The notes below the pieces were generated by a model. The model had not been told where the DNA came from, did not search any database, and worked only from the letters and a program-made list of their open reading frames with translations. The position numbers and the translations under genes are program-made. A DNA stretch of 10,053 nucleotides from Bacillota bacterium (GTDB lineage: Bacteria; Bacillota; Clostridia; Lachnospirales; Lachnospiraceae). The stretch spans positions 1 through 10,053 of the forward strand of contig JAIIAN010000108.1 in NCBI GenBank assembly GCA_022717655.1, read 5' to 3'. Shown piece after piece: positions 6,471 to 10,053 of this stretch (the stretch's first letter is position 1; each line of letters opens with the position of its first letter).

Positions 6471-8660
6471 ATGGAGCATTTGCGTTGTGTAGTAGAGCGA
6501 ATTACATATCAAAATACAGAGAATGGCTACACAGTTTTGAAATGTGCTGTGAAAAATTATAATGACCTTGTAACTGTGGTTGGCACGATGCCAGATACCC
6601 ATGTTGGTTCTGTATTATCGCTCGACGGTATGTGGAAGATGGATGCCAAATATGGACGGCAGTTTTCTGTACAGAAATTTGAAGAAACCCTTCCTGCAAC
6701 TGTATATGGAATAGAAAAATATCTGGGTTCTGGTTTAGTTAAGGGTGTTGGACCGAAGTTTGCAAAGAGAATCGTGGAAAAATTTGGAGAAGATACCTTA
6801 GATATCATAGAAGAGACACCGGACGAACTGCTGAAAGTGCCGGGAATAGGAAAAGTCAGAGTGGATCGGATAAAAACGAGCTGGCAGGAACAAAAAGAAA
6901 TCAAGAATATTATGCTGTTTCTGCAAGGTCATGAGGTCAGCACTTCTCATGCAACGAAAATTTTTAAAACGTATGGAAGTGAGAGCATTGCCATTGTAAA
7001 AGAAAATCCGTATCGGCTGGCAGATGACATCTGGGGCATTGGATTTAAGACAGCGGATTCGATTGCGCAAAAGATGGGAATTGAGAAAGGAAAATTTGTC
7101 CGACTGCGCAGTGGTATTTTTTATACCTTAAATAAACTTGCAGAGTTGGGGCACTGTTATGCTACAAGAGAACAGTTGATTGAAAAAGCCAGTGTCCTTC
7201 TGGAAGTAGAACAGCCGGAACTGGAGATTACATTAGACGAAATGCTCCGTACGAATGATATCATTCGAGATGTGTTTGAAGAAAAGTTTGAAGAAAAGGA
7301 AGCGATATATCTTCCACCTTATTATTTTTCGGAAAGTGGATGCGCAAAAAGACTGGTTCATTTAATGTCAGGCAGACAAAAAAAGTGTGAGAATCCGAAA
7401 AAAATTTTGGAGAAAGTGGCACAATCATCTCAAATTACTTATGATGAAATTCAGTGGCAGGCGGTGAAAACAGCCATTTCATCTAAAGTTATGGTGTTGA
7501 CCGGTGGACCGGGAACCGGTAAGACAACGACAACATTAGGAATTATTTCCGCATACAAACAGGCAGGGTGTGAGATTATTTTGGCTGCGCCCACAGGAAG
7601 AGCCGCAAAGCGAATGTCCGAAGCAACGGGCATGGAGGCAAAGACCATTCACCGACTGCTGGAATATAAGCCACCGGAAGGCTATCAGAAAAATGAAGAC
7701 CATCCGTTGGAAGGGGACGTTTTGATTTTAGATGAGTGTTCTATGATTGATATCATGCTCATGTACAATCTTTTGAAAGCAATGCCGGAGCAGATGTCTT
7801 TGATTTTGGTTGGAGATATTGACCAGCTGCCAAGTGTAGGTGCGGGTAATGTCTTAAGGGATATCATTGATTCGGGACGAGTTCCGGTGGTGCGTCTTAA
7901 CCGGATTTTCCGTCAGGCACAGGGAAGCCGGATTATTATGAATGCACATCGAATCAACAAAGGGGAAGGGATTGATATGCGTGGTGGAAAAGATGCAGAT
8001 TTTTTCTTTGCGCCAAAAGAAAGCAATCAGGATGTCGTAAATACGATTGTCCAATATTGTAAGACAAACCTGCCACGATATTATCATGTAGATCCTTTAC
8101 AGGATATTCAGGTATTGACGCCAATGCAGAGAGGGGAATGTGGAGCGATGAATCTGAATCAGGTACTGCAGGAAGCAATGAATCCGTCAAACATCTTTTT
8201 GCGACGAGGCGGAACGCAGTATCGGTTAAATGATAAGGTCATGCAGATTCGGAATGACTATGACAAAGAAGTCTTTAATGGAGATATCGGTACAATCATA
8301 AAAGTAGACATGGAAGAGCGGGAACTGACGGTTTTATTTGAGGAGAGGGAAGTTGTCTATGATGTGACGGAACTGGATGAATTGGTGCTTGCCTATGCAG
8401 TTACAATTCATAAATCACAGGGGAGTGAATATCCGATAGTCGTCATGCCATTTACGATGAGCCATTTTGTGATGTTACAGAGAAATCTTCTCTATACAGG
8501 AGTGACCAGAGCGAAAAAAATTTTGGTACTGGTTGGTGAAAAGAAAGCAATTTATTATGCGATAAGAAATGAAACGACGACCAGAAGAAATACCTGTCTG
8601 GCAAGGCGTTTACAGTCGGATAGTGAAGAATCAAAGGAAGTAGAAGTACTGCGTTCATGA
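6471..8660 (+). CDS. recD2: RecD2-type ATP-dependent DNA helicase
   Basis: From the ATG at 6471 this is 729 residues, near the size of other RecD2 helicases (Bacillus YrrC). An N-terminal OB-like domain (residues about 1-85) precedes helix-hairpin-helix segments VKGVGPKFAKRI (from 90) and VPGIGKVRVDRI (from 123). The superfamily 1 motor follows: Walker A GGPGTGKTTT (345-354, K351), LILDECSM (D421, E422), GDIDQLPSVGAGN (from 448), LNRIFRQ (476-482), LAYAVTIHKSQGSE (from 640) and YTGVTRAKK (T679, R680). All motor motifs are intact, so it should unwind DNA 5'-3' in repair, independent of RecBC. An in-frame GTG at 6351 with GGAGG at 6337-6341 would add 40 residues. I prefer 6471 because the family normally begins just before VERITYQNTENGYTV and AAAGGA sits at 6457-6462, but the longer form is possible. 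Confidence 0.93.
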   Translation: MEHLRCVVERITYQNTENGYTVLKCAVKNYNDLVTVVGTMPDTHVGSVLSLDGMWKMDAKYGRQFSVQKFEETLPATVYGIEKYLGSGLVKGVGPKFAKRIVEKFGEDTLDIIEETPDELLKVPGIGKVRVDRIKTSWQEQKEIKNIMLFLQGHEVSTSHATKIFKTYGSESIAIVKENPYRLADDIWGIGFKTADSIAQKMGIEKGKFVRLRSGIFYTLNKLAELGHCYATREQLIEKASVLLEVEQPELEITLDEMLRTNDIIRDVFEEKFEEKEAIYLPPYYFSESGCAKRLVHLMSGRQKKCENPKKILEKVAQSSQITYDEIQWQAVKTAISSKVMVLTGGPGTGKTTTTLGIISAYKQAGCEIILAAPTGRAAKRMSEATGMEAKTIHRLLEYKPPEGYQKNEDHPLEGDVLILDECSMIDIMLMYNLLKAMPEQMSLILVGDIDQLPSVGAGNVLRDIIDSGRVPVVRLNRIFRQAQGSRIIMNAHRINKGEGIDMRGGKDADFFFAPKESNQDVVNTIVQYCKTNLPRYYHVDPLQDIQVLTPMQRGECGAMNLNQVLQEAMNPSNIFLRRGGTQYRLNDKVMQIRNDYDKEVFNGDIGTIIKVDMEERELTVLFEEREVVYDVTELDELVLAYAVTIHKSQGSEYPIVVMPFTMSHFVMLQRNLLYTGVTRAKKILVLVGEKKAIYYAIRNETTTRRNTCLARRLQSDSEESKEVEVLRS

Positions 8661-8722
8661 GCAAGTAGCGAAACGGATTGTGAAAGTCTGCTTTACAGAA
8701 ATTTCAGAAAGGAGAATTTCGG

Positions 8723-9478
8723 ATGATTTACATTACAGGAGATTGTCATCGTGAATACAGGAGATTTAATACTCAAAATTTTCCTGAACAAAAAGAGATG
8801 ACAAAAGAGGATTATGTGATTATCTGTGGGGATTTTGGTGGAGTTTGGAGTTTTGAAAAAGAAGATAAAGAAGAAAAACATCTGCTCGACTGGCTGGAAG
8901 AGAAACCATTTACGACTCTGTTCGTGGAGGGGAATCACGAAAATTTTGACCGTCTTTATGAATATCCAATCGAAAATTGGCATGGTGGAAAAGTGCATAA
9001 AATCAGACCATCGGTGTTGCATTTGATGCGTGGACAGGTGTTTGAGATTTGTAATAGAAGCATTTTTACATTTGGCGGAGCGAGTAGTCATGATATCAGT
9101 GGTGGAATTTTAGAGATGGATGCACCAAATTTTCAAAGAGAAATGAAACGTTTAAATCAAGTAGGAATACCGTACCGTATTAACCACTGGAGTTGGTGGG
9201 CACAGGAACTGCCATCCGAAGAAGAGATGGAAGAGGGACGAAGAAATCTTGCAGAGCATAATAATACGGTGGATTTTATTGTGACACATTGTTGCGCTTC
9301 GAGTACCCAGCAGCTTTTGGGAAGAGATGGATTTGAAGATGATATTGAAACCAAATATCTGGAAGAGATACGACAGAGTACGGAGTTTAAAAAATGGTTT
9401 TTTGGGCATTATCATGATAATCAGAACGTGACAGAAAAAGAAATATTGTTGTATGAGCAGGTGATAAGGATTGCATAG
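8723..9478 (+). CDS. Calcineurin-like metallophosphoesterase
   Basis: This 251-residue protein carries every block of the calcineurin-like phosphoesterase fold in order: GDCH (D7, H9), GDFGG (D37), GNHE (N71, H72), VTHC (H189) and GHYH (H229, H231). These residues bind two divalent metals. There is no signal peptide or membrane segment, so it is cytoplasmic. The start has AAAGGAG at 8708-8714. It lies 62 nt after recD2 with no terminator between, so the two are probably co-transcribed. That placement hints at a nucleic-acid or nucleotide substrate but does not prove it. Similar stand-alone phosphoesterases occur in clostridia and their phages and mostly have no assigned substrate. The distinctive stretch between GNHE and VTHC (WHGGKVHKIRPSV, then FGGASSHD) places it in the compact small-substrate or nuclease-like group rather than the SbcD or protein phosphatase groups. 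Confidence 0.9.
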   Translation: MIYITGDCHREYRRFNTQNFPEQKEMTKEDYVIICGDFGGVWSFEKEDKEEKHLLDWLEEKPFTTLFVEGNHENFDRLYEYPIENWHGGKVHKIRPSVLHLMRGQVFEICNRSIFTFGGASSHDISGGILEMDAPNFQREMKRLNQVGIPYRINHWSWWAQELPSEEEMEEGRRNLAEHNNTVDFIVTHCCASSTQQLLGRDGFEDDIETKYLEEIRQSTEFKKWFFGHYHDNQNVTEKEILLYEQVIRIA

Positions 9479-9529
9479 TAGGTTGATGATACCGTATGAA
9501 TACATGGAATATGGAAATACTATAAATAA

Positions 9530-9562
9530 TAAAGAAAACTTAAAGAAAACTTAAAGAAAACT
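9530..9562 (+). repeat. Three perfect 11-bp tandem repeats upstream of the TA promoter
   Basis: TAAAGAAAACT is repeated three times without change at 9530-9540, 9541-9551 and 9552-9562. The 11-bp period puts each A-tract on the same helix face. An inverted copy of the core, TTTTCTTTA, follows at 9570-9578, so 9552-9560 and 9570-9578 form a 9-bp inverted repeat around the -35 box. It may be an UP-element-like bend or an operator array. The short stretch 9479-9529 before it contains nothing recognisable and no terminator. Confidence 0.8.
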
Positions 9563-9564
9563 TC

Positions 9565-9595
9565 TTGACTTTTCTTTACTATTGTATATACTATA
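9565..9595 (+). promoter_or_regulatory. Promoter and operator of the toxin-antitoxin module
   Basis: TTGACT (9565-9570) and TATACT (9587-9592) are 16 nt apart. The -10 box is embedded in an imperfect palindrome at 9580-9595, with a perfect central GTATATAC (9584-9591) and TAT/ATA outer arms. Such a site fits autorepression by a ribbon-helix-helix antitoxin. The ribosome site AAGGGAG (9602-9608) lies 8 nt before the ATG at 9617. Confidence 0.65.
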
Positions 9596-9616
9596 AGCAA
9601 GAAGGGAGTGTTGTAT

Positions 9617-9883
9617 ATGTCACAGACAGTTAATGTTAATTTCAAGCTGGACGCAGATGTAAAAAAGAGCATGGAAGAGGCGTGTTCTGAATTAGGTCTT
9701 TCCATGAGTGCAGCGTTCACTGTGTTTGCTAAAAAAGTAGGCAGAGAAAAACGTATTCCTTTTGAGGTATCGGTAGACCCGTTTTATTCTGATAGCAATC
9801 TCCGTTATTTGGAAAATATCGTGCGTGATATTAAAGATGGTAAAGCTCACTTTGCAGAGCACGATTTGATAGAGGTGGACTAA
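9617..9883 (+). CDS. relB: RelB/DinJ-family antitoxin
   Basis: This 88-residue protein has the N-terminal ribbon-helix-helix of RelB/DinJ antitoxins: VNVNFKLDADVKKSMEEACS gives the beta strand and first helix, and LGLSMSAAFTVFAKKVGREKRIPFEVS the second helix and the family's typical closing segment. The C-terminal part (residues about 55-88) is charged and would wrap the toxin. The dimer should bind the palindrome on its own -10 box and repress the module, with toxin as co-repressor. I choose the ATG at 9617 rather than the GTG at 9608, because AAGGGAG at 9602-9608 overlaps the GTG and is well spaced for the ATG. The toxin gene overlaps its stop codon by one base (TAATG), implying translational coupling. 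Family membership is firm; the gene symbol is by family only. Confidence 0.9.
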   Translation: MSQTVNVNFKLDADVKKSMEEACSELGLSMSAAFTVFAKKVGREKRIPFEVSVDPFYSDSNLRYLENIVRDIKDGKAHFAEHDLIEVD

Positions 9884-10053
9884 TGAGGTTGCTATGGGAA
9901 GATAGAGCGTGGAGTGATTATCTGTACTGGCAGACGCAGGATAAGAAAACGCTGAAAAGAATTAACGCACTTATCAAGGATATTCAGAGAAGCACTTTTG
10001 AGGGGATCGGGAAACCCGAACCGTTAAAGGCAAATCTAAGCGGTATGTGGAGC
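9883..10053 (+). CDS. yoeB: YoeB/Txe-family mRNA interferase toxin, cut by window end
   Basis: The first 57 residues are visible and align with E. coli YoeB, as I remember it, without gaps: DYLYWQ (12-17), KRINALIKD (25-33), FEGIGKPEPLK (39-49) and NLSGMWS (51-57). E46, part of the YoeB active site, is present. The catalytic Arg and C-terminal His lie beyond the window, so activity cannot be judged. YoeB-type toxins bind the ribosome A site and cleave mRNA during translation initiation. The ATG shares its A with the antitoxin's TAA stop. YoeB is classically paired with the Phd/YefM-type antitoxin YefM, whereas here the partner is RelB/DinJ-like. The gene is intact as far as it can be seen. 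Confidence 0.9.
   Translation, partial: MRLLWEDRAWSDYLYWQTQDKKTLKRINALIKDIQRSTFEGIGKPEPLKANLSGMWS

Noticed and set aside
8693..9091. A 132-codon minus-strand frame across the metallophosphoesterase start
   Set aside because: It is the complement of conserved phosphoesterase motifs, with Phe/Lys-rich composition expected from an AT-rich antisense frame.
9530..9562. CRISPR-like or mobile-element terminal repeat
   Set aside because: Units are only 11 bp, contiguous with no spacers, and no transposase or Cas gene is nearby.
9608..9616. GTG at 9608 as the antitoxin start
   Set aside because: It overlaps the ribosome-binding sequence itself; the ATG at 9617 has correct spacing and the usual RelB N-terminal length.

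Overview
The window looks like a low-GC Firmicute chromosome, most likely a gut Lachnospiraceae-type Clostridia. The reasons are AT-rich intergenic DNA, strong AGGAGG ribosome sites at 6-9 nt spacing, short-spaced co-directional genes, intrinsic terminators, and the protein types (AraC regulator, GPH symporter, RecD2, RelB/YoeB). All convincing genes are on the + strand. This placement is inference from style, not a database match.

Region 1 (1-513): the last 43 codons of an unrecognised gene, a strong terminator, a short relic that reads like the C-terminus of a DMT/EamA permease and overlaps that terminator, then an extended -10 promoter.

Region 2 (514-6225): a catabolic locus. An AraC-family regulator ends in its own terminator. 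A 257-nt control region follows with repeated purine-rich motifs just upstream of a TATAAT box. Four tightly packed genes come next: an IolE-like TIM-barrel protein, a Gfo/Idh/MocA NAD(P)-dependent dehydrogenase, an IolH-like TIM-barrel protein and a GPH-family sugar:cation symporter, closed by a terminator. The expected logic is uptake of a glycoside, cyclitol or related polyol, oxidation of one hydroxyl to a ketone, and then dehydration, epimerisation or elimination by the two TIM-barrel enzymes. The rest of the classical inositol pathway (IolB, IolC, IolD) is not in the window, so the substrate is open.

Region 3 (6226-9478): a sigma-A-like promoter and a leader with a terminator-like hairpin precede a RecD2-type helicase. 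A calcineurin-like metallophosphoesterase follows 62 nt downstream with no visible terminator between.

Region 4 (9530-10053): a type II toxin-antitoxin module. Its promoter carries three perfect 11-bp repeats, an inverted copy, and a palindrome on the -10 box. It drives a RelB/DinJ-type antitoxin and a YoeB-type toxin that runs off the window end. The toxin aligns with E. coli YoeB without gaps over the visible 57 residues.

The best candidates for something not yet described are the incomplete inositol-like cassette with its repeat-rich promoter, and the hairpin leader of recD2.
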